Below, in pieces: positions 33,760 to 46,511 of a stretch of 64,000 nucleotides of DNA. The translations under genes were made by a program, and so were the position numbers. The number at the start of each line of letters is the position of its first letter. Position 1 is the stretch's first letter. The DNA is from Hypholoma sublateritium FD-334 SS-4 (taxonomy: Eukaryota > Basidiomycota > Agaricomycetes > Agaricales > Strophariaceae): positions 310,001 to 374,000 of the forward strand of contig KN817529.1 in NCBI GenBank assembly GCA_000827495.1, given 5' to 3'. The notes under the pieces were generated by a model. The model made no database searches. It saw only the letters and a list, made by a program, of their open reading frames with translations, and was not told the origin of the DNA.

Positions 33760-34233
33760 CTACATTTGATACGCAGGGTGGTCTTCTTCTCCGTGAGGTT
33801 GCACCTTCCACCCAGTAATGTAATTGTCCGTTCCTGCAAAACGATTATGCCCTTCCGTAGAAGCGGACACCTGAGCTGCACCTATTCCTTGAATTTGCAT
33901 ATGATGTTGGCTGGGAGGTAGATGAATCTGGCCTACCTTATAGCCCAATTGAAGGTTGTAAAACCCGATATTATCATTTACAGATGCCGCAAATGCAACG
34001 GCGTTCATGATGCTTTCACCGTCCGACAGCTTCAGTTTGTGTATCCGCGGCTTATTGGGCCGGATGATCTCAGTGACGGCTACAACTTGGACCAACAAGG
34101 GAGGGCCTTGCAAGCGTTCTGCGGCCCGTAAGTTCACAGGCCCAATTCCCGTTCCATCGACGGTTGAATGCGCCAAATTCGATCTAAGAATCTGCTCCTC
34201 CGTGAATAGCATAAGTTCCTGATAATCTAGCAT
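33760..34233 (-). CDS. small OB-fold-like protein resembling the RPA1 N-terminal domain
   Basis: Single open frame of 157 residues from the ATG at 34233 (MLDYQELMLFTEEQI). The central part, LLVQVVAVTEIIRP then RIHKLKLSDGESIMNAVAF and LQLGYKVGQIHLPP, follows the pattern of an OB-fold with the LSDG turn seen in the N-terminal domain of replication protein A large subunits. No DNA-binding domains A-C or zinc ribbon follow, so it is not a complete RPA1. It could be a captured fragment, a member of a small lineage-specific family, or another OB-fold protein such as an Rmi1-like one. The similarity is judged by eye only. Confidence 0.4.
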   Translation of the reverse strand: MLDYQELMLFTEEQILRSNLAHSTVDGTGIGPVNLRAAERLQGPPLLVQVVAVTEIIRPNKPRIHKLKLSDGESIMNAVAFAASVNDNIGFYNLQLGYKVGQIHLPPSQHHMQIQGIGAAQVSASTEGHNRFAGTDNYITGWKVQPHGEEDHPAYQM

Positions 34234-35807
34234 GTCGCAGCCGCCCAATCTCAGCCGGAAATCATGGTAGCATTCTGCAAGCCATTCCTATATTTGTTTC
34301 GTGGGCTCAGCCGACAACGTTCAGGTGAAATGGGTAGCTTCAACCTACTGGGTCAATCTGAGGCCGCGGATATAAAAAGTTGGCCCATTGTATGAGCTTG
34401 AGCGGGAGAGTGATTTCATGAGCCCAATAGTGGGGTGGACGTGCTAGTCGACCCGGGTTCGGCGGCATCGTTGAGAATTCGATAAGGAATATTGCTGCAG
34501 TTTTTTTTGCGCATTTATATAATAATCCGAGTCGCTCTACAATTTCAACCGCAGCATTGCCGCAGGTGCTGGTTAATAGCGCATCTTGGCTTCAGTTTCA
34601 TCTGTAACCCACGACGCGCCATTCCCGTGCCTCATTTACGCGTCTCCGAGTGAATACTGCGGCGTTGACAGGGCCTCCAGCTTTCTGGAACACATCAATC
34701 AGCTTAGGACCGTAGGTATGGCGGCGCAGTGAACAGCGCTAGTCTCAGGCACTGACTCAACAAGATGCGCTCGCAAACCGTGCTGTTGGCCATCACCGCG
34801 CGAGTGGGCGCCCACGCCGATCCGCGCTGTTAGAGGTGCGTACGACTCAGCCATTGGATCTGTGGCCTGACTTATATGCGCAGGCAGTCGTCGCGCATCG
34901 CGCGTCGCGATGCGAAGCTCGAACGCATAGCGGCTTTAAGAGAGCCCGCAAAGTGCGCTGCTGTATTCTCGTTCGTTTTCATACTTTCATCTGCAAAATA
35001 ATTCAGGTAACGAAGCGTGTCTCGTGAACCTAGCGGCGTTACGCAGGCGACTGCCCAATGTCACGGCCGGCGCACTACTACGCCGAGAACGCACCCATCG
35101 CCGAAACAAGAGGTATAAAGAAAAATACACCATTGCCAGCGGTCGAACGGGTGACGAGCAACCGCTACACCACTCGTAGTCCACAAATTTTAGGCTTTGC
35201 AATAGCTCGTTTGTAGACTTTGAGCAAGAGAAAGGAATGGCAGATAAACTCTAAGCGCGGAAGTTGCCCTTACATTTCGGTCTATCCTTCTGCATCTCCT
35301 CTCTCTGGATCCCCTCAGCATACGGAACCCCACTTCGCATGTTATCTATGGTCTCCGAGTCTGAGATCCACCCACCTTGGCCGCTAATAACTCCAAATGC
35401 CCAGGCTAGGCTACCCACGACGTAACTCCCTCCCCGACACCGACGCGTAATCTATGCCGCTCCCTACCCCCGCGCGGACCCCGATCGCCAGCAACGACGT
35501 ATTCACCATGACATCGTCGCTTCAAGGCTTCGGTACGCGATGGGAGCTAGTGCATTCGCCGGCTGCGCGGATGTATTGCGAACGAGTATCTGCTGCTTCT
35601 ATAATATGCTAGGCTGCCTTCAGCAAGATGCAAAGTTACCGATGGCAATCCGCAGCGCTTTTCGACACAAAATATGAAACAGGAACCGGCAATCCCAAGC
35701 TCGGCTGCAGCGCCCACAAAGCCTCAAACTCAGTTTTAAAGGAACTCTTTCTCCTCTCAAGTGGGCCCCACAACCCCGTCCCACACATTTCCCGTTCACT
35801 CGAAGCT
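34234..35807. other. intergenic region without a supported gene
   Basis: No coding sequence with motifs or splice structure was seen. The 200 bp before 35808 should hold the promoter of the DUF6698-like gene. Confidence 0.4.
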
Positions 35808-37328
35808 ATGCCCACCGAAGAGAACGCCATCACCGCAGCCAGTACGTCGCCTTCAGGGCAACGACACGATGCTTTGCAGCTCGGACCAAGGAGAAAGGCG
35901 TACGTTTGCTCTGCCTTCTCGAGGTACCCCGAAGGGCTGCAAAGTGTCTGATTATACGATCACCCGTTCAGACGCACTACGGACCCGTTAGTTCATCATG
36001 GCCGGCATTTTGGGAGGTCAATCCATGCCCTTTGCAACATGCATGCATTAATCAATAATGGGATCATTCGGATAGGCGAACGCGCCGAGGATCCAGAAGA
36101 TGCCTTTACACCCCAGTAAGACTTATATCTGCACTGCTGAACTAGCCTCACCTTACTTCGCCGTTCTACTGCATAGAGAGCAGAGAGAGCATAGGGTATT
36201 CTGTGCTTTGCTGAAAAGCGTACCCGGGTTGGAAGAGAAGCTTATGAGTGTGAACTCAGAAGAAGATATTCAATCTATTGCGGCCATGGTAAGTCTGTTT
36301 ATAAGTGAATCAGCTCACTCGCTGATCTTGAAATGTCTATCAGCTTCAAAAAGGAGCATCTAGCGCCAGATCCGATGATACCAAGAGTTTGAAATCGGCA
36401 ATAGTTGACTGGATTCTCCCACCTGGTGAACCACTAATGCCTCCTATCTCTCGAAATGCAAAAACGGGCCGCGGGTTTCATCACGAAGCTACTGGCGCGC
36501 TGCTTTGCCCAGCAGGGCTTGACTGGACAGATGCGGAGTACGTGCGGGGATATCTACTTCCCAGTACATTCCCATTTCCTTTAACACGACTCTAATATTT
36601 GTAAACAGGATCAGGGACAAGCTTCGTACGGGCGAACTTTCTGTTCCAGGCGATCAGTGGCCTCTGTTTTTATTTAACTCATACGCATATGATGACACAG
36701 ACCCTTCGAAGGGCCTTTTGAAGAGCGCCATATTGGTGAAGGTGGGATGCACATACTTCCAGAGTACCGCATACGCCTACTGACAGCTCACTCACGTCTA
36801 ATGATTGTACTTGCAGACATTTAAGCACATATTTACCTCCCCTAGCTCTGTGGAGAGAGAGGCCAAGGCAACGAGGTCAGGGAACGCGCGCATACACGGA
36901 ATGACAGGTGTAACTAGAGGCTCCATTGCGTATGCTGCCACGCAGGTGTTGTCTTTTTCTCTTCGTCCTTTCTTTATTTAACATACACCCATCATGGAAG
37001 GCAAGGTTCGCGCTGTCTTCATCGGGTGTCTTCAACCGCAATGATACCATTACCGACTCTGAACGATTCTACAACAGTATTCTGGAGTATCTGGAGGATC
37101 CTGATGAGGCTGACGACGTCAACACTCTGATGGCTTGGTGGAACAGGTAAGCCTAACTTCTTCGAGAAAAGACTAAATTGCGCATATTTTTGTTCCAGAC
37201 AGGTGTTCCCAAACTACATTCCTAATTCGAGGCCTGTGTCCAAAAATAGTGCTCTAGCCAGGATCAAGGCCAAAAGAGCAGCCGCCAAGCAAGTAGCCCT
37301 CGGTAATATTGACACAAACACATCTTAG
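35808..37328 (+). CDS. DUF6698-like protein
   Basis: Eight exons (35808-35899, 35972-36115, 36177-36288, 36344-36537, 36609-36741, 36817-36945, 37001-37146, 37199-37328) join in perfect phase, giving 359 residues. Landmarks are TTDPLVHHGRHFGRSIHALC, REHRVFCALLKSVPGLEEKL, FHHEATGALLCPAGLDWTD, RFALSSSGVFNRNDTITDSE and NTLMAWWNRQVFPNYIP. This series matches a protein family that is multi-copy in Agaricomycetes and that I know as DUF6698. Its function is unknown. The family often lies in repeat-rich accessory regions. All splice sites are canonical and there is no stop, so the gene is likely expressed. The N-terminal ~30 residues are short and polar. The DUF number is from memory. Confidence 0.7.
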
Positions 37329-37479
37329 CTTGGGGATTGGTTCTCGCCCATGAAAATTTGTAGGCCCATGATCTGCACGGACATTTTTGATACACGAACT
37401 AGTTTATTATCCATGACTTAGTATATGGAAGTCAATTATAAAGACTGCGTGTTACGATGTTCCCTGTCAACTGCTGGAA

Positions 37480-38290
37480 TCAAAACAAACTGCAATGTTT
37501 TGAATGTTATTTTTGAAACTTGAGTAGATGATAGGCCATGCGAAGTGTTACGTACGTTATCTACAGCCAATCTACAGCTGCCAATATTGTTGGTCACCGG
37601 AATACTATGCGACCTTACTGCTGCATGTCTGAATGAAGGATATTAGAGTGTTTTTAGGACTTGAGTTGGCGATAGGTAAAGCAAAGCATTACACACCTTT
37701 TCTACAGCCGTGGATGCTTGAGCATACTGATAACCACCGCCGGAATAATGCAGAAACTAATCACTATGAATAATATTGAGGCATTTTTGAGACTTGGACG
37801 GATGATGGGTGATTCGAAGTGTTACATATGCTCTCTACAGCTACCAATATTCGAGCATATTGTCTGTCACCGAAGCATTACTTATACTTACTGCTATATT
37901 CCTGTCTGAATGAAATCGGAACATCTTCAGGGCTTGGATAGGCGATATTTATGCGAAGCATTACGCGCCTAAAGCTGCAGATGCTCGAGAATGATGTCAC
38001 CCGTTGGCATATTGTAGAAACTGACCACTGCGAATCGTATTGAAGTATATTTAAGACCTGACTTATGTTGGAGGTATTTACAAGACTTGAATCGGTGATA
38101 GGCATGCGAGTCGCTGCAGATGTTCGACCATATTGTCAACCATATGAATACTGTAGAAATCTATCGCTATGAATAATATTGACGCATTTTCGGGACTGAG
38201 ATAGTCGACAGTAATGTTAAGAGTTAAGCACATGATCTTGCAGCTGCGGATGTTTGAGTACATTGTCACATATTATCACCGGACGAAAAC
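37480..38290. repeat. worn tandem array, unit about 135-150 bp
   Basis: A GACTTGagt..gGATAGGnnnTGCGAAGnnTTAC-like motif recurs at about 37511, 37651, 37785, 37926, 38078 and 38187. Each copy is followed by CTACAGC-like and TCACCGGAAT-like words. Spacings vary from about 110 to 150 bp and the copies are strongly diverged, so this is an old array. The open frames inside it are incidental. It ends about 870 bp before the histone H3 start. Confidence 0.7.
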
Positions 38291-38971
38291 AGCTGCGCTC
38301 TTACAATAGTTATCGGCTTTTGTGGCATTATAACCTCTGATCGAAGTACGAAGAATGCCAGGTCTGGTATGAACTACCAGGGGCATTTCATCTTGATTCA
38401 AAGTTGGGGTTGATCATTGATGTCTCGGTTACATCTCTGGAGGATTTTAAAATATTCACCGTCGTATATATGGGTTGATGTTGCTGTTTTTTTTATCACA
38501 AGCCTTTTAGTTATGCCAACCTCCCTCTGTTCTTTAAAGCTGCTGTTCACTACGCACAAGTTTTCCAAAACAATGAAAGCATATCCACCTCTGCTGAATC
38601 TGCTCTAATTTGAAAGCATTCCAAACGTTGATCTTGCGAAACTAAGCAATCGGATGCCGACAGCGGAATTATCATATTGACATAACTTGACAAGCGGATG
38701 CATCCCCTGCAGCCATTGTGTATTTTCCATCTTTACCGCCCTATAAATGGCATGAAACATGACCCCACCAGAGTTATATCAATTGGAGACTTTTGTTTTC
38801 TTGTTATGCTATGTATTGCATGCTACCTCTTTATCTTTTGGGTCCTAATTTCCTGATGATGGAGAGTCAACTAGTCACCGCCTGTCACTCTCAGACGCAC
38901 CCGTGTCACGGGTACGGGTACCCGGACCCCGGTTACCGGTAGGTTGATGGTCGCGTATGGTCATGTGGTTG

Positions 38972-38981
38972 ACGCGACGCG
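38972..38981 (+). promoter_or_regulatory. double ACGCG (MCB/MBF-like) site upstream of histone H3
   Basis: ACGCGACGCG consists of two abutting ACGCG cores about 175 bp upstream of the H3 ATG. MBF-type factors bind such cores in fungal S-phase genes, which would fit histone expression. A palindromic GGGTACGGGTACCC-rich stretch lies just further upstream at about 38910-38940. Function is inferred. Confidence 0.45.
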
Positions 38982-39156
38982 GTCTGTTTATCGAATTTGA
39001 TAAAATCCCATATCTGTAGACTGTAAACAGAGTCGCGTTGTGGCCTCTCGACTTTTACATAAATAGGTAACCATTTCGCACTCCGATTTCCGCCTTTCTT
39101 TCCTTCAATCATCATCAACGTCGATTCCCTTATTTCAAGGCCACTCGGGATAAGCA

Positions 39157-39745
<589 letters not shown>

Positions 39746-40138
39746 ATGACCTTGTCTTGCACTTCATCCCTTCTATCTTTATTACTTTCTCTGTACGCCT
39801 GACTGGACATCTGGTTGTACTTCTGGCAAGGCCTGTAACATATCTGCAATCATTGATCCATACTCGATTCATCGTAACTGCGAGAAAGCGCAGGACGTCT
39901 GACAAGCAGTTTTAAAAAATCGAGCTCTTGTGGCTTGGACTTCCAGGACCCAGTGCAACACCATTTTGTTTTGTTGATGAACGTCTTGCGAACGTTCTAG
40001 TTCTGACCTTGTCCTGATCAGTGATGACTGGCCTAATGAACGCGTTATTTGGTTATGTTTCCTTTTATTACTTCTTTGGGCGCGTTTATCCAAGCCGTTG
40101 GCCAACCCACGACTATCCATAATACGCAGAACCCTATC

Positions 40139-41482
40139 ATGAGTATCAACCTCCGTCTGATTTCGCGGACACGGTGCTCTGCTAAACTTCTTCGCTTATC
40201 TACGAATACACACAAATGTGTCCATGAACTGAAAAGAAGTTACGCGACCCAGCGGAACAGTATGGACTTCGGAGGGAAATCCCAGCTATTGGAATCATTG
40301 GATACTCGGCAGCAGCAGCGTTCAGAACCAAAACATGACAACGTTGGCCCATTCCAACTGGGACTTTCTCAAGCAGCGCGGAAAGGGGACCCCGTAAAGA
40401 AGTGGTCGGAGTTGAGCACGGGTGGTAAAGGTTCGTAGCTTGCGCCTGACTCAGAAAGAAACCCGGCTCACTTGTGCATCAACCTTATAGTTGTCCGTAC
40501 AACAGCTCGGACGACTAACTTGGGTGTCATCCTCCTCGGAGCTGGGCTCTCGGTGCTCTTAATCTATTCTCTCACATCCGAACTATTTTCCAAAAACTCT
40601 CCTACTGTGTTGTACGGAGATGCATGCGAACGCATAAAACAGTCCAGTCGGGTGCGTATTTCTCAATTTTGCTCTGATCTTTATACCCAACCAGTTCATG
40701 TCTAGCTGGCAAAATACCTGAACGGACCACTCACTTTCCACAACAACCCACCCTCCTCAGTCAGACCTCGCCATCGTAATCGACATGTAACGTCACGGGT
40801 CATGGTTGATGCAGAAGGACGCGAACATATGATCATGACCTTCTATGTCCAAGGCCGGCCAGAGGGCGAAGTAGCCGCGCCTTCAGAGACATCCTACTTG
40901 GAGGCGACCTCAGCATGGCTTCAGGAGAAAGGAAGCGCAATATCTGAAATATCCTTTGACGAATCTGTCGAGTGGTCGAAGGAGACTGCTAAGAACCTTT
41001 GGGAAAAATCGCTCCGTGCTTTCAAGTATCTATCGGGAGCGCCTTTACCTCCTCCCTCGCTGCCCACGATACCACCTTCAGAACTGGGGGAGAATGCCAA
41101 AAAGGAAGCGGCAAAAGGATGGGGATTCACAGGCATGTTCTCCAGTTTGAAGACCTCGAAGAACCGCAGTGCCCCTGCCCCTGGGCACAGCGGCAGGTAT
41201 TTCACTGAAGGAGAAGTACACGCCGACCTCGTCAAGGTGAGAAACCTATTTCATAAATATCTTCTTCAATACTAACTTCATCATCCTTGCAGAATGAGGA
41301 CGGCTACTTTGTCTTCCGATATCTTCTTGTAGATCTACCAAGTAAGTCGTATATCTCGCGGCCCCTCCTTTGACTCATCGCATATTTACCTAGACTCGCG
41401 CGACTGGAACCCCGTACGAATATTCGTGGAACGGCAGCCTGGAATCCGGGACACCGAACCAGTCATGCGATGGGTCTCATAA
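40139..41482 (+). CDS. TIM21: mitochondrial import inner membrane translocase subunit Tim21
   Basis: Five exons (40139-40430, 40491-40651, 40706-41236, 41293-41341, 41394-41482) give 373 residues. The first ~45 residues are basic with few acidic residues (SRTRCSAKLLRLSTNTHKC, then RSYATQ), as in a mitochondrial presequence. One membrane segment (LGVILLGAGLSVLLIYSLTS) is followed by the intermembrane-space domain (SPTVLYGDACERIKQSSR, LNGPLTFHNNP, MIMTFYVQGR) and the C-terminal DGYFVFRYLLVDLP and WNPVRIFVER. Tim21 links the TOM and TIM23 complexes during protein import. The protein is longer than yeast Tim21 owing to an insertion of about 80 residues rich in Pro, Ser and Lys. It is convergent with the V-ATPase gene, with about 120 bp between stops. 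Confidence 0.9.
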
Positions 41483-41603
41483 ATCATTTGCTTTCCCTAT
41501 TCAAAAAAACGCTTAATTGCATGCTATGATACGGGACAAGAGCGAAGTATTGTAATGTACACAGAAAGTTCTATTACGTCAAGAATGCAAGGCCAGAGCA
41601 GAA

Positions 41604-42177
41604 TTACTCTCCGAAAAGCTTCTGCACACGCTTGAGTATAGAGTCTTTCGAAGGGTCTATCCAAAGATATGAGCTATTATCCTGAATGATAGCCTCGTAT
41701 GTCAACCTAACGCACCGTATGGATGGTCCTTGGACGGGATTTCTAGTAGAGCAGGAAACGCTTGCTGGTATTTATCCACCGTTGGTCTGATTTTCTCTGC
41801 AATCTGTTAATATATGTCAATGGTATTGTTTTCTGAATAAGGGAGCCACCATACATGTTGGTTAATGAGCAAAATGGCAATGTCCTTGCGCTCTGTAAAC
41901 TCCTGGAACGTCGCTTCGATCGTCTGTATTTGAGTTTCTAGCAGACAAATGAGTTGTGGCTTGCATTTAATATCAAGCGTACACACTCGCGTCTACTACC
42001 AGGAAGTTTTTCTTTCCATGGTCTGTTACATGTCCTATTCCTGCCAACAGGAGTCCGGTAATAGAGTCCTGTAGTACAACAAATGGTGGTTCATGAGCTG
42101 CACATGGCCAACATATTGGTACGTACCTCGTCCCCGATGACGGCTATTAGGTTACGGTCCTTGAATGCAGTTGTCAT
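41604..42177 (-). CDS. VMA7: V-type proton ATPase subunit F
   Basis: Five short exons give 118 residues, the same length as yeast Vma7. The reading starts [17 protein letters not shown] and then has [15 protein letters not shown] and [18 protein letters not shown]. It continues [40 protein letters not shown] and [18 protein letters not shown]. Subunit F sits in the central stalk of the V1 sector that acidifies vacuoles and other organelles. At the second intron the acceptor CTGCTAG, not the later ATACAG, preserves the family length. The gene shares a 262-bp divergent promoter with the ECD gene. The stop is TAA at 41606-41604. Confidence 0.93.
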
Positions 42178-42439
42178 TGCTTGTGGGAAGACCAAGCCGT
42201 CGTGGTCCTCGTTCAGTGTGCGACGATGAGCGATTCACCATTCCCGCCGTGTGGCGGTATTTGGCAGCGCCTTCCGCAAGACGTCATGTTTCCGGGCGCC
42301 CTTACAAAGTTCGCGTCCTGCAATTAGCGACCGTGACCATCCTGGAAGTGAATCATAATATTTGTCGCTTTATTTCACGATCATCGACTCTCCTGGAAAC
42401 GCGATCCACGAACACAAACTCTCAGATCCAATTTGACCT
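42178..42439. promoter_or_regulatory. divergent promoter region, VMA7/ECD
   Basis: Only 262 bp separate the two start codons, which face away from each other, so both genes must draw their promoters from this stretch. No clear TATA box was found. Confidence 0.5.
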
Positions 42440-45400
42440 ATGGACATCTTCAATCGACCACATGCCATCGCGGAAGACACCCTTCATTACACGATCTACC
42501 CTCCCGCAGATCTCCCTGACAAGGCCTTTTTAACGAGTCTCGCTGCATGCATCACAAGTGTGGTTGAAGAAAAACTCCGCGACTTTATCTGGCATAGAGA
42601 CTCATTCGAAGTCAAACTCGTCGCAAATCCAGATGATCACACAAAATGGATATTAGAGGGCAGAATGAGGGTCGGCGACTGCGTAGACGACGAATGGCTG
42701 GCCGTGTGGTTGCTGAGGGAGATAAGCTCCAAGTGGGATGTTGCGATCAGGTGCGTGCGTTCTTTCTTGTTTTTACAAACCTAGAACTGAGGTCACCTTC
42801 ACTGGTAGCGCTTACGACTCTGACGGTGAATTTATCCTAATTGAAGCTGCTGAAGCATTGCCGTCGTGGGTAAAACCGACAAATTCAGAGAACAGAGTGC
42901 GCCCCTTCCCATTTCCTTGGGTCCGCCGCTCGAATCATTCACATACGTATATTCCATAGGTCTGGATCTACAACTCCCACTTGCATCTTATCCATATCTC
43001 ACACGTTTCCCCAAGCTACAGAAAGCGACATCACCGCAAGCTTCCCAATGCAGCAGATGAGGATGGGGATGAAAACCCTGTTGAAGATGACGAGACTTTT
43101 ATTGCAGCTGAAGACGCCGTACGACTACTTCGAGATTCCCTGATAGATACCCTTGCTCCGCCCGCCGTCGAGGAGATTGTCTGGAAACGCATAGACGAGT
43201 AACTGAGCTTCGCATATTTTAAAACCTCGACGTTCTTATTTATATCTCATAGGTACCCTGGTGCCATAAAGATCCACGTTCATAACGCGAGGGCATATAT
43301 TCCTGCGGATATTGCCAAAGCCTTATCAACCAATCCGTCTTTAGTGCAGAAAGCAATAGAAACGTTCTACACAAGGGATGCAATCCAGCTGCGCGTGAGA
43401 TCTCAAAGGCTACTTACTACTTAATAATGATGCGGACACTAATTTTACTATCCTGTAGGCGGCGCACCGCATGAACCGCTTCCCGCCGAACACGTCGATC
43501 TTAACGTCTGTGAAAATGACTAGAACTGCGTATGCGCAATTAGTAGGCCAGAAGTTTTTCCCTCCCAAGGTCTTCGGAAATTGGCGAGAACCTGAGGATA
43601 CCAAAGAGTGGAAATGGCGGGATGTGGGAATGAAAATTGTGTGTATCCATTTTTCGCTTTCTATGAATATATCTTCTGATAATTTCATCCAGGCTGTCGG
43701 GTTTGAAATGTTGTTTCAAGAAAGCAAGGGGCGGGCATATGTTCGCAACACGTCCTCCGAAGGCACTGATGCATCGGTAAGCCTACCGTGCCCGGTTTAT
43801 CCGCGTACTTATTCCTTTATTCCAGGTGGAAGCCAATAAGGATGCTTTACGCCGCACCCCAGAATACCAAAAGTACATTGAAAATCTCCAATCTTCCAAC
43901 TATTTCCAGAAGGAAATCAAGGGGTCAGAATTATGGAATACCCTTGAAAACAATGCAGCCAACACATTCATCGCTATTCGTCGAACAGAGTGAGCTTAGC
44001 TTCTTACTGTATAATTCTCACCTAATTTTATGACTCTAATCCACAAGTGATGCGCATCGGCAATCTTTCGCCTCTCAAGTTGATGAAGCTGTATCGCATT
44101 CGAAGGGCGAGCCCCCCGTATATGACGAGGCTGAAGACTCAGATGGCTGGCTGAATATTGATGCTGATGAATTTGAGCAAATGCTGGAAGCGTCCCGCGC
44201 CAAACCAAGAGAGAGCGGCGGTGTGGATGACATGGACGTGGACGAATCCCCGGAGGATCGACTAGCATCAGAACAAGCAAAGAAATTGAAAGACCTCGCA
44301 TCAAAAGTCGAGAACTTCATCGACGGCGAAGGCGACCTCGAAGGCGCTCGGTTTGAAGAGTAAGCGTCTACATTGATAATATAGATGAGGGGCTGACGCT
44401 GCCGCAGTGAGGAATTTTCAGATGAACCTTTCAGCGACGAGGACGACGAGGAATCTGAGGCGGAACCGATCCCCGAGCTGTCTGATCCGGAGGCAAAAAA
44501 AGCTGCCATGGATAAACTTGTGCCTGCATTAGAACCTACAGAATATGGCAAGATGCCTGCAACGTATCACAGCAACTCACAACGCGTTGCGCTTGAAGTT
44601 GCTGACGCAGACGCAGATGTAGACATGGAAACTATCAATACATCTGCGTCGCCCAAGGCAGAGAAAGACCCCAAGGCAAGAGTGACCATGCGTCCGCCCA
44701 TTATACCGCGGGACCGGTATGACGGAGTAGACTCCGATGACGAAACAGACGAGGAAGAGATCGAAGACGACGAATCAGAAGAGGACCGTCCTCAAGTTGT
44801 GGGAGAGATCGAAATTGACATGAATGAGGAGGAAGAAGAATTCCTCGAATTCTCTAGACAAGCTCTGGGTATAACAGATGAGCAATGGTCTGCAATAATA
44901 AAGGATCGCAAAGATAGAGGAGGTATGTCTCTAATCTGGCCTTCGAAAGGTATTTTTGAACCTCAATATTGCGTATAGCTTTCCTACCTCCTAGCGCTAC
45001 GACGCCATCCCCGTTTGCAAAGCAATTCTCGGACAAGGAAGAGAAACCTGCACCTAGGACACATACTCCACGGATTCCTGAGCCCGGACCTCGTCCAAAC
45101 GTCAATCCTGATCTCGATTCCTTCGAGGCCGTCATGAAGGCTCTAGATGAAACGTTGTTAAAGTCAAGTAAGAAAACGGGCTTTAACAAAAACCCGTCGC
45201 CTAAGCCTGCGGCATCGAATAAAAGCAAAGGCAAAGGTAAAGAATCTTTCGGTGGGAACGTTCGCATCGAAGAGGAAGACGAGAAGCTTGAGGACGACGA
45301 CTCTGATATTGAGGCTGCAATGGCGGCGGAACTGAAAAGTGCGCTTGACGATGGCGACTGGGACGGCGAGGAACCGCCAGACTATAACATGATCAAGAAC

Positions 45401-45502
45401 TTCTTGGAGAGCTACAAAAGCCAACAAGGACTGTCTGGTCCCGTCAGCAGTCTCGCTGGAAGATTGCAATCTGAATTCAAACTTCCTAGGGATGGTTTCT
45501 AG
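42440..45502 (+). CDS. ECD: Ecdysoneless/SGT1 family regulatory protein
   Basis: About ten exons give roughly 850 residues. The N-terminus HYTIYPPADLPDKAFLTSL, FIWHRDSFEVKLV and ILEGRMRVGDCVDDEWLAVW is typical of the SGT1/ECD family, as are FDSDGEFILIEAAEALPSWV, NRVWIYNSHLHLI and RYPGAIKIHVHNARAYIP. Further on come GWLNIDADEFEQML and IPRDRYDGVDSDDETDEEE with long acidic stretches. The C-terminus reads YNMIKNFLESYKSQQG. In yeasts and animals ECD proteins act in transcription and in pre-mRNA splicing through PRPF8 and co-chaperone complexes. Introns are short and canonical throughout, with no sign of decay. The start ATG at 42440 begins MDIFNRPHAIAEDT. Confidence 0.9.
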
Positions 45503-45807
45503 GTCTCGACAGGGCGTCTGATACTTTCTTTTGTGTGCTGCAAAAAGAGCAAATCACTAAGAATAAGTATTGAATAAGTTACCGCATATTATTTCAATGT
45601 ACTTCATCTAGCAATAATCTAGTGAATTTATCTTGTAAATACTAAAGTGCTCATCAGATCTGCATCTGAGTAGAATCTGAGTAAAATACAGCTTTGATAC
45701 GGCTCGTAAAAGACGGTTGCTTTTGGGTTGCTTGCCCTCAATGCCCTGAGGCAACTCTTGATATCAAGACAATCAAGACTCAGTACTCAGTACTCAAAAC
45801 TCATAAA

Positions 45808-46205
45808 TAGGGACAGTCAAAGTTGGTGATTCAACTTTGATTCTGCGTCGATTCTGCGAGTGATTCTGCACTGATTCTGGTTCGTGAATCACTTGTGAAT
45901 TGACCTTGAATCGCTTCAAAATCAAGGCAGCTTTGACCGCCCCGATTCTCAAAGAATTTATATTTGATTTTGTATCTCGGATTTTATATCTTCCGGTATG
46001 TTTTGATGGGCAGAGCAAGGGCAGAGTTTGGGCAGAGTGAATCGAGGGGTGAATCGAAAAAGTGAAGCGAAAGTGAATCGCGTGAATCACCTCCAGAGCT
46101 TCGATTCACCGTTCCCACGATTCACGACATGATTCTGGGTGGTTGAATCGCCTCGTGAATCGCGCACTGAATCGAATGGTGAATCGACAACTTTGACTGT
46201 CCCTA
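45808..46205. mobile_element. MITE with TA target duplication
   Basis: The left end TA-GGGACAGTCAAAGTTG-gt-GATTCA is mirrored at the right end, whose reverse complement reads TA-GGGACAGTCAAAGTTG-tc-GATTCA. The element is about 398 bp including a TA on each side, has no coding capacity, and is filled with GAATC/GATTC words in both orientations. Short length, inverted repeats and TA duplication fit a Tc1/mariner-type non-autonomous element. It lies between ECD and AP-3 sigma, about 300 bp from each. Confidence 0.85.
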
Positions 46206-46511
46206 ATGGCAGAGGTTGGCCAATTGCACGTGATTAATGCGTCACTTCCGCTCGGGGCGAAGCACGCGCGCTGTTGCCTTACATACACCCCCTCAAGGCG
46301 ACCGTTTTGCGAGCGTCAAATCTACAACCGGTTGAAATATAATCTTAAGTCTGGAATCTTTGTGTCTTAGTCTTTGACTTCCCTCTCTGCTCGCAGAGGA
46401 CCGTTGACATAACCTGCAAGACACGCCAGCAAGAACCCACCTACTCCTTGCTCTACGTCCCTCGACTGTCAAACCCCCCATCCTATCACATTTTCCTCTG
46501 CTCGGTAACAC

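Noticed and set aside
33329..33769. Plus-strand acidic frame of about 146 codons
   Set aside because: No family features; the acidic Ser/Asp stretch alone is not enough.
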